The position numbers and the translations under genes are program-made. Of a stretch of DNA of 64,000 nucleotides, positions 54,551 to 63,828 are shown piece after piece. Source of the DNA: an uncultured Bacillota bacterium. Lineage in GTDB: Bacteria > Bacillota_I > Bacilli_A > RFN20 > CAG-826. The stretch spans positions 257,614 to 321,613 of the forward strand of contig CASFDV010000003.1 of assembly GCA_949293555.1 (NCBI GenBank), read 5' to 3'. The notes beneath the pieces are model-generated. The model was not told the DNA's origin. It worked only from the letters and a program-made list of their open reading frames with translations, and did not search any database. Each line of letters starts with the position of its first letter. The first letter of the stretch is position 1.

Positions 54551-56260
54551 CTAGCGCACCGCCAGGAGGTAGCTCTCGAAGGGGCGGAGCCTCATCACCC
54601 TCTCCGGGGAAAGGAGGACGCCCTCGTAGTTATGGAGGAGGATGTCGGCGATCTGGAAGTTGAAGGAGAAATAGACGTCGTAGGGACGCATGTTGGTGAT
54701 GACGAGGAGGTTCCTCTGCCCCCGGTGGAGGTAGGCGAAGGCGTCCTGGTGGTTCCAGTCGACCCATTCGAGCCTTCCCTCGCGGACGATCTTCCCCCAG
54801 GGCCCCTTCCGGATCCGAATTGCCTCCTTGTAGAAATTGAGGACGGAGTCGGGGTCCTTCTCCTCGTCCTCGACGTTGACCCCGAGGAGGTGGTCATGGT
54901 TCATCGGGAAGAGGGGCTTATGCGAGGAGAAGCCGCCCCACTCCCCCCTGTCCCATGGGATCGGGGAGCGCGCGTTCGTCCGCCCCGTCCGCCGGAAGAA
55001 GGAGAGGATCTCCTCCTCGGAGTAGCCTTCCTTCCGGTAGGAGTCCACCGCCTCCTTCGTCCCGGCGTCGTGGAGGAAGTCCCCGACGGGCGCGTCCATG
55101 AGGTCGTCCATCCCGAGCTCCTCCCCCTGGAAGAGGAAAGGGGTGCCGTAGAGGAAGAGGAGGGTGAGGAGGAGGGCCTTCGCCGATTCCTTCCGGTATT
55201 CCCGGGAGCCGTACTGGCGGAGCACCCTGGGGTGGTCGTGGTTGCACCAGTAGAGGGGCATGTCGCACGTCTCGTGGCAGGCCTCGTACCAGCGCGAGAA
55301 ATTATGCTTGAGGAGCATGACGTCCGTCCGGATCTCCTCGTCCTTCTTCCCGATCGAGCCGAAGTTCCCGTTGTTCCAGACGGTGTCGAAGTTGAAGAGG
55401 AGGTCGAGCGGACCCTGGCCTCTTCGCGCCATCCTCTCCCCTTCGGAGGGCTGGATCGAGCCTCCCACCTCCCCGATGAGGAGGGCGTCCCTCCCCTTGA
55501 GGGCCTTCCTCCGGAACTCCTGGAGGTAGCCCATGAGCTCGGGGCGGTTCGAGAAGCGCGAGGGGTCGAGGACGTAGCCGTCCCCGTCCTCGTCCGGGAG
55601 GGGGGAGTCCGCGAAGGACATGTCCTTGGCAAGATGCGCGGTCGCGTCCATCCTAAAGCCGTCCACCCCCATGTCGAGGTAGGAGGAGGCGATGCCTGCC
55701 ATGAGGTCCTGCACCTTCTCGTTCGACCAGTCGAGGTCGGGCATCCCGCGCCCGAAGGAATGGAAGTAGAACTCGTCCGTCCCCGGGACCCTCTCCCAGG
55801 CGGAGGGCGAGAAGAAGGAGCCCCAGTTGTTCGGGGGGAGGAGGCGGTCCCCGTCCTTCCTTCCCTTCCGGAAGATGTAGTAGGAGCGTTCCTCGCACAT
55901 CGGGTCCTGGAGGGCCTTCTTGAACCAAGGGTGCTCCCTCGAGGTGTGGTTCATCACGAGGTCGAGGAGGATCCTGATCCCGCGCGCGTGCGCTTCCTCC
56001 AGGAGGAGGCGGAGGTCCTCCATCGTCCCGAAGAGAGGGTTGATCCTATGGAAGTCCCTCACGTCGTAGCCGTCGTCCTCCATAGGGCTATCGAAGATCG
56101 GGCATAGCCAGAGAAAGGTGACCCCCAGCTCCTCCAGGTAGGGGAGCTTGGCGAGGATCCCCTTGAGATCCCCGACCCCGTCCCCGTCGGAGTCCTTGAA
56201 CGAGGCGGGATAGCAGATGTAGCCGATCCCGTCCTGCCACCAGCGCCCGCCTTCCATCAT
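54551..56260 (-). CDS. GH13 oligo-1,6-glucosidase/alpha-glucosidase
   Basis: 569 aa, no signal peptide, cytoplasmic. GH13_31-like architecture: GYICYPASFKDSDGDGVGDL near the start, region I DLVMNHTS (about 98-105), region II GFRMDATAHL (nucleophile Asp, about 200), region III LIGEVGG (acid/base Glu), region IV NHDHPR. Hydrolyses isomaltose- or maltose-type oligosaccharides. Preceded by -10 TATACT (56283-56288) and a 22-nt leader with AGGA. Confidence 0.9.
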   Translation of the reverse strand: MMEGGRWWQDGIGYICYPASFKDSDGDGVGDLKGILAKLPYLEELGVTFLWLCPIFDSPMEDDGYDVRDFHRINPLFGTMEDLRLLLEEAHARGIRILLDLVMNHTSREHPWFKKALQDPMCEERSYYIFRKGRKDGDRLLPPNNWGSFFSPSAWERVPGTDEFYFHSFGRGMPDLDWSNEKVQDLMAGIASSYLDMGVDGFRMDATAHLAKDMSFADSPLPDEDGDGYVLDPSRFSNRPELMGYLQEFRRKALKGRDALLIGEVGGSIQPSEGERMARRGQGPLDLLFNFDTVWNNGNFGSIGKKDEEIRTDVMLLKHNFSRWYEACHETCDMPLYWCNHDHPRVLRQYGSREYRKESAKALLLTLLFLYGTPFLFQGEELGMDDLMDAPVGDFLHDAGTKEAVDSYRKEGYSEEEILSFFRRTGRTNARSPIPWDRGEWGGFSSHKPLFPMNHDHLLGVNVEDEEKDPDSVLNFYKEAIRIRKGPWGKIVREGRLEWVDWNHQDAFAYLHRGQRNLLVITNMRPYDVYFSFNFQIADILLHNYEGVLLSPERVMRLRPFESYLLAVR

Positions 56261-56282
56261 GCGATCCTGCTTTCTGAGGAAA

Positions 56283-56288
56283 GTATAG
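56283..56288 (-). promoter_or_regulatory. -10 element of the GH13-pucR operon
   Basis: TATACT on the minus strand, 22 bp before the ATG. No matching -35. Further upstream, AAAGCCGC-N6-GCGGCTTT (about 56315-56336) looks like a bidirectional terminator stem. Confidence 0.4.
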
Positions 56289-56508
56289 ACGTAATGGCAA
56301 GACCTTTCCGAAAAAGCCGCGCGGCGGCGGCTTTCCCCAGCCGGGCCGACGTGCTTCGAGCACGCTTAAGCGCTAGCTCGGGTCCCGGCGCGGTATACAG
56401 CCTGGCGAGCCAGCTGCATCCAGATCTTATTGGAGGAAGAGGCTCTCGCCAAGAGGCCTCAATCCCTCGGGCGGACTGGGCGCGAGGGAGCGGACGACCA
56501 AATAAAAG

Positions 56509-56860
56509 GGCACTCCACAATATTCTGTGGTCTGGCGGCGCCCTCCGCCAGGCGGCAGCCGCCCCGTAGACATCGTCAGGAGCCGTAGGAAGTACCAGCC
56601 GATCACCTACTTCATGGCGATCCCGCGCGATGAGAGGGAGCGCGTGCTGTTCTTCAACCTCGGCATGCACGAGGGCTACCGGGCTCTCAAGAGGGCCTGC
56701 TTCCCCTGGGCCGCCGACGTGCTGGACCTCTTCCACCTCGCGGGGCTCTTGGCCAACGCCATGCGTCTCGAGAGGGCCAGGAGGCGCCTTCTGGTGATCT
56801 TCGGGCGAGCCCGCCCCGACCACACAAACCACACTGGACCACAGAATATTGTGGAGCGCC
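56509..56860. mobile_element. Internally deleted ISL3-type insertion element
   Basis: 352 bp. Terminal inverted repeats GGCACTCCACAATATTCTGT (56509-) and, reverse-complemented, GGCGCTCCACAATATTCTGT (to 56860), about 24 bp with one mismatch. It is flanked by 8-bp direct repeats AATAAAAG (56501-56508, 56861-56868), the target duplication length of ISL3. Inside, on the plus strand, about 90 codons resemble the middle of an ISL3 transposase (VLFFNLGMHEGYRALKRACF, AADVLDLFHLAGLLANAMRL); the rest of the gene is gone. It is non-autonomous. Confidence 0.82.
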
Positions 56861-56865
56861 AATAA
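56614..56865 (+). pseudogene. ISL3-family transposase fragment
   Basis: An open stretch (ATG at 56614) within the element, homologous by eye to the catalytic middle of ISL3 transposases (a DxYxxY-like HEGYRAL and DLFHLAGLLANAMR for the DRFHVxxxxNxA motif). N- and C-terminal parts are missing, so it cannot encode an active enzyme. Confidence 0.65.
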
Positions 56866-56868
56866 AAG

Positions 56869-56990
56869 GCCCCCGCATCGCGTACACTCCGTTGCCGGCG
56901 ACGCACATTCAAGTGGCGGGAGCAAGCCCATCATACGCTTCCTTCGAGCCAGGGGGTTCCCGGACAGGCAGGCTCGTCGCGAATCCCGGC
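56869..56990. other. Intergenic remnant between ISL3 element and malK2 terminator
   Basis: No gene seen. About 50 bp (56889-56938, with GGCGACGCAC) resemble a segment near 47557-47605, so both may be pieces of the same decayed repeat. Confidence 0.35.
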
Positions 56991-57023
56991 GAAAGGAAAG
57001 GGCCCCTCCTTCCGGAGAGGCCC
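56991..57023 (-). terminator. Terminator after the second malK
   Basis: 10-bp stem GGGCCTCTCC/GGAGGGGCCC with a GGAA loop, then TTTCCTTTC on the minus strand. Confidence 0.85.
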
Positions 57024-57029
57024 TGGAGG

Positions 57030-59120
57030 CTACTTCTTCCTGAGGACGAGCTTCCCGTAGTCGAGCGCGTAGGCCGGGCGCTTCTCGCCGAAGCAGCTGT
57101 CCTCCGCCTCGCCCTTGATGGTGAGGTAGTCCTTGAAGCCTTTGACGTTCGCGTAGAGGATCGTGCAGTCCCCGAGGTGGTCCTCGTTGACCGGGTGGAT
57201 GCGGAAGGTCTTCCCGCGGAGAGCTTCCTTCCTCGCCTTCTCCTCGGCCTTCTTCCGGGCCTTCTCCTCCTTTTCCTTGGCCTTCCGGGCCTCCTTCTCC
57301 AAGAGGCGGCGCTTCTTCTCCTCCTCGATCTCCGCGGGATCCTTCCCGGCGAGGCTCCTCTTCCTCTCGGCGCGGAGGACCATCAGGCGGTCCCAGCCCT
57401 CGCGGAGGAGGAGGGAGAGCTTCTTTTTCTTCTCCCTGGCCTTCTTCCCGCGCGAGGCCTTGATGAAGGCGTCGTAGGGGATCTCGAGCTCGTAGGAGCC
57501 GATCTCCCATTCCTCGGGGCAGAGGAGGTCGAATGAGGCGAAGCGGAGGTGCTTCCTGCCGCCCTTGAGGACGACTTCCGCGTCCACGAGGTTCCTCGTG
57601 TAGGGATGGAGGGCGATGAGCCTATGGCCATGCCCCTCGTCGACGAGGACGGCCTCCTTCCGGGAGACATAGAGGTCGATCTCCTCGCCGGGGGCCTTCT
57701 CGACCTTCGGGAACTTCGCGCCGACGTAGCTCTTCCTTCCCGGGAGCGAGAAGAAGAGGAGCGTCTCCTCCTTTCCTTCCTCGAGGGAGACGACCTTCGC
57801 CTTGAAATGGAGGTCGTCCTCCCCGGCGGGCAGCAGGTGGAAGGAACGGGATCCTACCATCAGGGCGCACTTCCCGTCCTTCTTCCCCCTCATCCCGGGG
57901 ACGAGGCGCTCCATCTCCTCCGGGGAAAGGGCGAAGGAGGCGCCAAGGCAATCGACCCTGCCCGTCTCCCCGTCGAGCGTGGCCTCGAGGTAGTTCTTGC
58001 TCATGAGCCCGGCGATGCGGCGCCCCTCGCCCTCGCCCTCGAAGAGGTGGAACCTCCTCTCGTCGAGACGCACCGGGAGCGTTTCCCCTTCCTTGACCCC
58101 GAGCCTTCCGTCCGCGCGGAGGAGGAGGCGGATGCGGCTGCCCTTCAGATAGCAGTAGAGGATGAGCTCGGCCCCGAGCTTCTCGATCATGTCGACGACG
58201 ATCTCGAACTGCGGGTTCTCCTTGTCGATGATGACGTCCTCGGGGCGGATCCCGAGGCGGACCTTGAGCCCGTCCTTCGCCTCCTCGGAAAGGAGGCTCC
58301 CCATCGTCTTCCCGAGGGGGATCCTTAGCTCGTAGTCGCCCTCGCGGACGTAGCAGGACCATTCCCCTTCCTTCTCCTCGAGCGTCCCGTCGAAGAGGTT
58401 CATCTGGGGCGTCCCGAGGAAGGTCGCGACAAAGACGTTCGCCGGGTGGTCGTAAAGGTTGGCCGGCGTGTCCACCTGCTGGATGAGGCCGTCCTTCATG
58501 ACGACGATCTCCGTCCCCATCGTCATCGCCTCGGTCTGGTCGTGGGTGACGTAGACGAAGGTCGTCCCGAGGCGGCGGTGGAGCTTGCTGATCTCCGCGC
58601 GCATCTGGACGCGGAGCTTGGCGTCGAGGTTCGAGAGCGGCTCGTCCAGGAGGAACACCTTCGGCTCGCGCACGATGGAGCGCCCGAGGGCGACCCTCTG
58701 GCGCTGGCCGCCGGAGAGGGCGCGGGGCTTCCTCGTGAGGTAGGGCTCCAGGCCGAGGATCTTCGCGGCCGCCTTGATGCGGCGGTCGATCTCGTCGGGC
58801 GGAAGCTTCTGCATCCTGAGCCCGAAGGCCATGTTCTCGTACACGGTCTTGTGCGGGTAGAGCGCGTAGTTCTGGAACACCATCGTGATGTCGCGCTTGC
58901 TCGGCGGCAGGTCGTTGACCCGCTCCCCGTCGATGTAAAGGTTCCCCGCGCTGATTTCCTCGAGCCCGGCGATCATGCGGAGGGTCGTCGACTTCCCGCA
59001 GCCGGAGGGGCCGACGAAGACGACGAACTCCTTGTCCTTGATGTCGAGGCTGAGGTCGGTGATGGCCCGGACTCCCCCGGGATACACCTTGTAGACGTGC
59101 TCGAAGCTGACGCTTGCCAT
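57030..59120 (-). CDS. Sugar ABC ATPase (MalK-like, second copy) with ~325-aa C-terminal extension
   Basis: 696 aa, nearly twice normal. Residues 1-370 are a complete MalK: Walker [10 protein letters not shown] (38-46), [13 protein letters not shown], Walker [14 protein letters not shown]-loop THDQTEA, and TOBE domain with GIRPEDV. Residues about 370-555 are extra beta-rich modules. Residues 556-635 are a highly charged Lys/Glu/Ala coiled coil, and the last 60 residues form a small unknown domain. The frame is clean. It is the last gene of an operon that encodes a LacI regulator and PfkB kinase. Confidence 0.9.
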   Translation of the reverse strand: MASVSFEHVYKVYPGGVRAITDLSLDIKDKEFVVFVGPSGCGKSTTLRMIAGLEEISAGNLYIDGERVNDLPPSKRDITMVFQNYALYPHKTVYENMAFGLRMQKLPPDEIDRRIKAAAKILGLEPYLTRKPRALSGGQRQRVALGRSIVREPKVFLLDEPLSNLDAKLRVQMRAEISKLHRRLGTTFVYVTHDQTEAMTMGTEIVVMKDGLIQQVDTPANLYDHPANVFVATFLGTPQMNLFDGTLEEKEGEWSCYVREGDYELRIPLGKTMGSLLSEEAKDGLKVRLGIRPEDVIIDKENPQFEIVVDMIEKLGAELILYCYLKGSRIRLLLRADGRLGVKEGETLPVRLDERRFHLFEGEGEGRRIAGLMSKNYLEATLDGETGRVDCLGASFALSPEEMERLVPGMRGKKDGKCALMVGSRSFHLLPAGEDDLHFKAKVVSLEEGKEETLLFFSLPGRKSYVGAKFPKVEKAPGEEIDLYVSRKEAVLVDEGHGHRLIALHPYTRNLVDAEVVLKGGRKHLRFASFDLLCPEEWEIGSYELEIPYDAFIKASRGKKAREKKKKLSLLLREGWDRLMVLRAERKRSLAGKDPAEIEEEKKRRLLEKEARKAKEKEEKARKKAEEKARKEALRGKTFRIHPVNEDHLGDCTILYANVKGFKDYLTIKGEAEDSCFGEKRPAYALDYGKLVLRKK

Positions 59121-59135
59121 GATGGTTTCCTCCTG

Positions 59136-60032
59136 TCAGTTGCTGGTGGTCGGCGTATCTTCCCCCGCCTCCTCCTTCCGGAGGCCTTCCCCGAGGATCT
59201 CGGGGGCGTGGCTTTTGTTCACGAAGCGGTCGTAGACGGATAGGGCGTATAGCTCGTAGGCGAGGGCGAGGTGCCCGAGGCCGTAGAGCGCGATGAAGGC
59301 GAGCAGGATCTCCTGGACGAGGAGGAAGGGGATGACCTCCGGGAGGAGAAGGAAGAGGGCGGATATGAGGAGGGCGAGAAGGTTCTTCGGGTAAAGGACC
59401 GTCGCGAGGATGAGGCTGTTCCTGAGGGTCGGGCCGAGGCGGAAGCGGTAGAGGGTGGCGCTTGAGAGGAGGTAGAGGGCGAGCATGAGCGCGAGGAGGA
59501 GCAGGAGCCCCATGGGCACGAGGAGGAGGAGCGTCCCCCATCCCGGCACCCCGAGGAGAGGCAGGAAGCGCGAGTACATCCGGAAGAGGAGCGAGAAGAA
59601 GCCCCAGATCCCCCCGGCGAGGAGCGCGGACTTCCAGTTCTCCCTGAGTCCCCGGAAGAAATCCTTCCCGAGGAAGATCCCTCCTTCCTGGAAGGAGAGC
59701 TCGCGGGCGATCTCGAAGGCGCCCCCGAGTCCGAGGGCGGCGAGGAGGAGGAGCGGCCACTCGACGAGCGCCCCGAAGCTTTCGAGCCAGAAGGATCGCT
59801 CCAGCAGGAGCGCCTCAGAAAGCTCCTCGGCGGGAGGAAGCGCCATGTAGGCGCCCCAGGAAATCCGCCAGAAGTAGTAGGGGATGAAGAAGAGGAAGGT
59901 CAGGAGCGAGAGGAGGACCAGGGTCCCGAAGCGCGTCCTGAGGATGTCGAAGTAGGCGCGGAGGCGGTTCTTCGGGAGGAGGCGCTCGGAAGGCCTCTCG
60001 TAGCTTGGGTCGAGCGAGGGGAAGAGGCGCAT
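59136..60032 (-). CDS. DUF624/YesL-like membrane protein
   Basis: 298 aa with about six membrane segments (from about 38, then 90, 140, 165, 205 and 235). A conserved-looking N-terminus (PSERLLPKNRLRAYFDILRTRFG) resembles DUF624 proteins common in Bacillota carbohydrate operons. Function in sugar uptake is unproven. ATG overlaps the pfkB-type stop (TGATG); the second malK follows after 15 bp. Confidence 0.55.
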   Translation of the reverse strand: MRLFPSLDPSYERPSERLLPKNRLRAYFDILRTRFGTLVLLSLLTFLFFIPYYFWRISWGAYMALPPAEELSEALLLERSFWLESFGALVEWPLLLLAALGLGGAFEIARELSFQEGGIFLGKDFFRGLRENWKSALLAGGIWGFFSLLFRMYSRFLPLLGVPGWGTLLLLVPMGLLLLLALMLALYLLSSATLYRFRLGPTLRNSLILATVLYPKNLLALLISALFLLLPEVIPFLLVQEILLAFIALYGLGHLALAYELYALSVYDRFVNKSHAPEILGEGLRKEEAGEDTPTTSN

Positions 60033-60952
60033 CAGGATAGGAACTCCTCGATCTCTTCCTTCCGGGGGAAGGAGCTGAGCGCCCCCCTGGCCTGGGTGGC
60101 GAGCGCCCCGCAGGCGTTGGCGCGGAGGAAGACGTCCCTCATCTCCCCCTCCCCCAGCTCCTCGGGGTTCCGTTCCCCGAAGGCGTGGAGGAGGTAGGCC
60201 ATGAAGGCGTCGCCCGCCCCGGTGGTGTCCACCGGGACGAGCGCCTTGGGCGAGGGAATCTTGAGAATCTTGCCGTCCAGGCATGCCATCGAGCCATCTT
60301 TCCCCAATGTGAGGGCGAGGAGCTGCCCGGGGCGAGCGAGCGCGCGGAGCCCTTTCTCGAAGTCCTTCTCCCCGGTGAGGAGAAATAGCTCCTCCTCGGT
60401 GAGCTTGAGTAGGTCCGCCTCATGGCAGATAGGGAGGAACATCTCCCTCATCCCCTCCCCCTCCGGGTGGATGCCCGGGCGGTAGTTGACGTCGAAGGAA
60501 AGGAGGACCCCTTCCCTCGCCCGCACGTAGCGGACCGTCTCCTCGAGGAACCTTTTCCCTTCCGGGAAGGGAAGGAAGAGGCTCCCGAGGTGGACGAGCC
60601 TCGTCCCCTCCTCGAGGACGTTCCGGAAGTGGTCGAAGGAAAGGACGTGGTCGGCGCCCCTCTCGTTATGGAAGAGGAAGCTCCGCTCCCCCTCCTTGAC
60701 CAGCACCTCGGTGTAGGTGGTGAGGCGGTCGGGAAGGACGTCGACGAAGGTCCTCCGGAAGGGGATGCGGGCGATGCTCTCGCGCATGAAGCGCCCGTTC
60801 ACGTCGCCCCCGACGGCCCCGTAGAAGGAGGCCTCGCTCCCGAGGAGGGCGGCCCCGGAAAGCGCGTTGAAGGGCGCGCCCCCGGCCTCCCTCCGGAGCT
60901 CCCTTCCTTCCTGGAAGCAGTCGACGATGAGCTCTCCGGCGCCGGCGATCAT
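60032..60952 (-). CDS. PfkB-family sugar kinase (fructokinase-like)
   Basis: 306 aa. Substrate-side motif AGGAPFNALSGAALLG (about 23-38) and ATP/anion-hole motif DTTGAGDAFMAYLL with the catalytic Asp (about 246). Fructokinase is the closest guess, 2-keto-3-deoxygluconate kinase an alternative. SD AAAGGAG; ATG overlaps the LacI stop by 4 bases. Confidence 0.85.
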   Translation of the reverse strand: MIAGAGELIVDCFQEGRELRREAGGAPFNALSGAALLGSEASFYGAVGGDVNGRFMRESIARIPFRRTFVDVLPDRLTTYTEVLVKEGERSFLFHNERGADHVLSFDHFRNVLEEGTRLVHLGSLFLPFPEGKRFLEETVRYVRAREGVLLSFDVNYRPGIHPEGEGMREMFLPICHEADLLKLTEEELFLLTGEKDFEKGLRALARPGQLLALTLGKDGSMACLDGKILKIPSPKALVPVDTTGAGDAFMAYLLHAFGERNPEELGEGEMRDVFLRANACGALATQARGALSSFPRKEEIEEFLS

Positions 60953-61911
60953 GCGGTTTCTCCTTTGCGGAACGAGGCGGGGACGACGACGCTGTCCGGG
61001 CAGCTCTCCCCGCAAATCTTCTTGAGGAGGAGGGAGAGGGCCGCCCGGGCCATCCCGTCGATGTCCTGGACGATGGAGGTGAAGCGGGGGCGCTGGATCC
61101 ATTCGTCCATGCACCCGTCGTAGGAGATGATGTCGAGCGCCCCGTAGCCAAGCTCGAACGCGGCGCGGTAGGTGGCGAAGGCGAAGGCGTCGGAGGTGGC
61201 GAGGACGGCGTCGAGGCCCTTCTCCTCCCGGAGGAAGCCCTCGGCGACCTCGATCTCCTCCCCGTGCCGGTAGTCCTGGTAGCGGAGATGGGGGGCGAGC
61301 CCCTTCTCCTCGAGGAAGTCGCAGTAGGCGTCGTAGCGCCGGAGCACCTCGCTTCGCTGGGAGGGGCGCCCGCCGATGAAGCCGATCGAGCGCCTCCCCT
61401 TGTCGTATAGGTAGCGGAGCGCCCGGAGGGTCGCCTCGTAGTTGTCCGAGGTGACGACGGGCACCTCCCGCCCCATGAGGCGGTCGACGGTGACCAGGGG
61501 CACCCCGAACTCCTTGAAGTCGAACTTCTCGTGCGTCACGAGGAAGGCCCCGTCGATGAGGCGGCGCTCGATGAGCCACTTGAGCTTCCTTTGCTCGTCC
61601 TGGGCGACGATGATCACCTTGTTCAGGCGGCCGTCCCCTTCCTCGGCGAGGCGGAAGAGCTCGCTCTGGAGGCTCTCGGCGAAGCGGGAGAAGAAAGGGT
61701 GGGTGATCATCGGGACGCAGATGGCCATCGCGTAGGATCGCTGGAGGCGGAGCGAGCGCCCGCTCGTGCTCGGCACGTAGCGGAGCTTCCGGATCGCCTC
61801 CTCGATGCGGGCCCGGTTCTCTTCCGAGACATAGCCCTTCCCGCTCACGTAGCGCGAGACTGTGCTCTTGCCCACGCCGGCGGCCTTGGCGACGTCGATG
61901 ATCGATGCCAT
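60949..61911 (-). CDS. LacI-family transcriptional regulator
   Basis: 320 aa. HTH IIDVAKAAGVGKSTVSRYVSG (about 4-24) with a hinge (RSLRLQRS) and a periplasmic-binding-protein-like effector domain (PFFSRFAESLQSELF, VVTSDNYEATLRALRYL, SIGFIGGRP). Probably binds the GAAAGCGCTTTC-like palindromes at malE, pulA and msmK. The effector is likely a sugar. It sits between the surface protein and the PfkB kinase, 12 bp after the former. Confidence 0.9.
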   Translation of the reverse strand: MASIIDVAKAAGVGKSTVSRYVSGKGYVSEENRARIEEAIRKLRYVPSTSGRSLRLQRSYAMAICVPMITHPFFSRFAESLQSELFRLAEEGDGRLNKVIIVAQDEQRKLKWLIERRLIDGAFLVTHEKFDFKEFGVPLVTVDRLMGREVPVVTSDNYEATLRALRYLYDKGRRSIGFIGGRPSQRSEVLRRYDAYCDFLEEKGLAPHLRYQDYRHGEEIEVAEGFLREEKGLDAVLATSDAFAFATYRAAFELGYGALDIISYDGCMDEWIQRPRFTSIVQDIDGMARAALSLLLKKICGESCPDSVVVPASFRKGETA

Positions 61912-61923
61912 ATTCCCGAAGGC

Positions 61924-63816
61924 TTACTTGGTAGCCTTCCTCCTCTTATAAAGAATGAAAGCGGAAACGGAGGAAATGGCAAGAAGAAGGAAGAGGAGGA
62001 CAAGCCAGGGGGCCGTCTCCGCAGGCTCCCCGCCGAAGGGGCGGAAGGCGCTCGGGGAGGGGGCCTCGCCGGCGATCCTCTCGATGAGGTTCTCCATGGA
62101 AACCCCGACGGTCGTCTCCTCGATGGGGCGGGTCCGGTCGATCGCGCCCGTCTCGTCGTAGCCTTCGTAGGAATAGTCGCCGCTAAGGTCGACGATGAAC
62201 TTGGCCTCGGGAGAGAGGGCCTCGTAGGCCTCCTGGAGAGGGATGGCCTCCTCCTTGGGGAGCTCGCAGTAGGTGGGGTTCCCCGCGGGGCGGGCCTTGG
62301 CGAAGTACTGGTCGAGGAAAAGCGAGGCCTCCGCGATGGGGGCGATGTCCTCCGAGGACTCCCCGGCGGACTTCCCGAAGAAGACGGAGCGGACCGCGAA
62401 CTCGCGGGGCGCTTCCCAGGCGTCCTGCTTCTGCTCGATGATCTCGAGGGGGAAGGAGGAAAGCTCGGAGAGCTCGACCGAGGTGGAGATGCTGTCGAAG
62501 AAGGCATGGCCCCAGTCCTCGCCGGTCCGGAAGTCCTCGAGCGCGAGGACGACCGTCTTGCCGACGTGTTCGGAAGCGTCGAGGTAGGAGCGCCGCATGG
62601 TGATGTTGTTCCCGCCCAGGGTGCAGTCGAGGTTGCCGAGCCAGCCCTTCTCCTCGTGGGTCATGGAGGCGAGGGGCGATGCGTCGGGCATCGGCTTCCC
62701 GCCCTCATAGAGGTAGAGGCTGACCCTCGCGTTATGCCCGCCCATCTTGGCGCGGATGATTCCCGTGCCAGTGAGGATGAAGGGCTTGGAAAGGAGGCGC
62801 CATCTGGCGACCTCGTGGGCCGCCCCGCCCATGTGGTTCCAGGAGTTCAGGAAGTAGTTCCCGTCCTTGTTGAAGGGCATCTTTTCGACCCAGCTGATGG
62901 TGGAGATGTCGCTCACGGCCTTGCTCCGATCGAAGTCGTAGTAAAGGGTCCCGTCCGGGTTCTCCGCGTAGTTGAGGTCGACGGTCCAGAGGGAAGAAAG
63001 CTCCCCGGACTCGAAGTCTTCCTCGACGGAGGTCGCGGTGATGTCCCGAGCATCCTCCATGAAGAGAGCGTACTCGTCGTTATTAGGGTCCGTGTACTTG
63101 CCCCAGATGTACTCCTGGGCGACGAGGTCGGAATTAGCCGCGGTCTTATCATGGGCATTTGCCCCCTGTCCCCCGAAGCCGTGCTGCCAGAGGGTGGCGG
63201 ACACCTCCTCCGCGGTCTGGTTCGGGCTGAGGGCGCCGAAGTTGACCATCCCGAAGTCCCCGGTCTTCTGGTCGTGGATCTCGAGGTGGAGGGACTTCCC
63301 GTAGAAGCCTTCCGCGATCTCGACGACGCGGACGATCATGTTGTTGGAGAGAGTGGGGTCGTTGAAGTATTCGTTGACGATCTTCCCGTCGGGGTCGGTG
63401 GTGGCGTTGTTCCCCTCCCCGTCCACGATTTCCAGGTAGGAGCCCTCGCTCACGTTCCCCCCGAGGGTGAAGGTGACGTAGGGGCAGCCCTCGTCCTGGA
63501 CCCATTCGATCGAGCGGATGGTCCCGGTCCAGGCTTCGTTCCTGTCCCCGCGGCAGAAGTCCCCGAGGGCGTTGAAGTGGCGCCCTTCCCCCCAGAAGGT
63601 GCCCCAGGAGACGTCCTTCCAGCCTTCGGCGGTCCGGAGGTTCTCGTCCTCCAGGGACGCCCACTGCTCGGAGGAAAAGTTCTCGTTCGTCCAGGGGATG
63701 GACTTGACGAGGTCCCCTTCCGCGGCCTGGACGGGGAGGGGCTCCCCCGCCCCCCGGAGGGACATCCCTCCGGGAAGGGCGAGGAGAGCGAGAAGCAGCA
63801 AGGATCTCTTCTTCAT
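61924..63816 (-). CDS. Secreted, membrane-anchored surface protein, possible glycan binding
   Basis: 630 aa. Signal peptide (about 1-31), a long extracytoplasmic region rich in Trp, Gly and Asn with two beta-sandwich-like stretches (NFSSEQWASLEDENL..., FILTGTGIIRAKMGGHNARVSLYLY), and a C-terminal membrane helix followed by YKRRKATK. There is no LPXTG or S-layer motif, so it is anchored by the helix. The modules resemble accessory domains of secreted glycosidases in gut Bacillota, but no catalytic motif is visible. SD AAAGGAGG. Confidence 0.6.
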   Translation of the reverse strand: MKKRSLLLLALLALPGGMSLRGAGEPLPVQAAEGDLVKSIPWTNENFSSEQWASLEDENLRTAEGWKDVSWGTFWGEGRHFNALGDFCRGDRNEAWTGTIRSIEWVQDEGCPYVTFTLGGNVSEGSYLEIVDGEGNNATTDPDGKIVNEYFNDPTLSNNMIVRVVEIAEGFYGKSLHLEIHDQKTGDFGMVNFGALSPNQTAEEVSATLWQHGFGGQGANAHDKTAANSDLVAQEYIWGKYTDPNNDEYALFMEDARDITATSVEEDFESGELSSLWTVDLNYAENPDGTLYYDFDRSKAVSDISTISWVEKMPFNKDGNYFLNSWNHMGGAAHEVARWRLLSKPFILTGTGIIRAKMGGHNARVSLYLYEGGKPMPDASPLASMTHEEKGWLGNLDCTLGGNNITMRRSYLDASEHVGKTVVLALEDFRTGEDWGHAFFDSISTSVELSELSSFPLEIIEQKQDAWEAPREFAVRSVFFGKSAGESSEDIAPIAEASLFLDQYFAKARPAGNPTYCELPKEEAIPLQEAYEALSPEAKFIVDLSGDYSYEGYDETGAIDRTRPIEETTVGVSMENLIERIAGEAPSPSAFRPFGGEPAETAPWLVLLFLLLAISSVSAFILYKRRKATK

Positions 63817-63828
63817 ACGTGTCCTCCT

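Noticed and set aside
61924-63816. Sortase-anchored (LPXTG) protein
   Set aside because: The C-terminus has a membrane helix and basic tail but no LPXTG-like motif before it.
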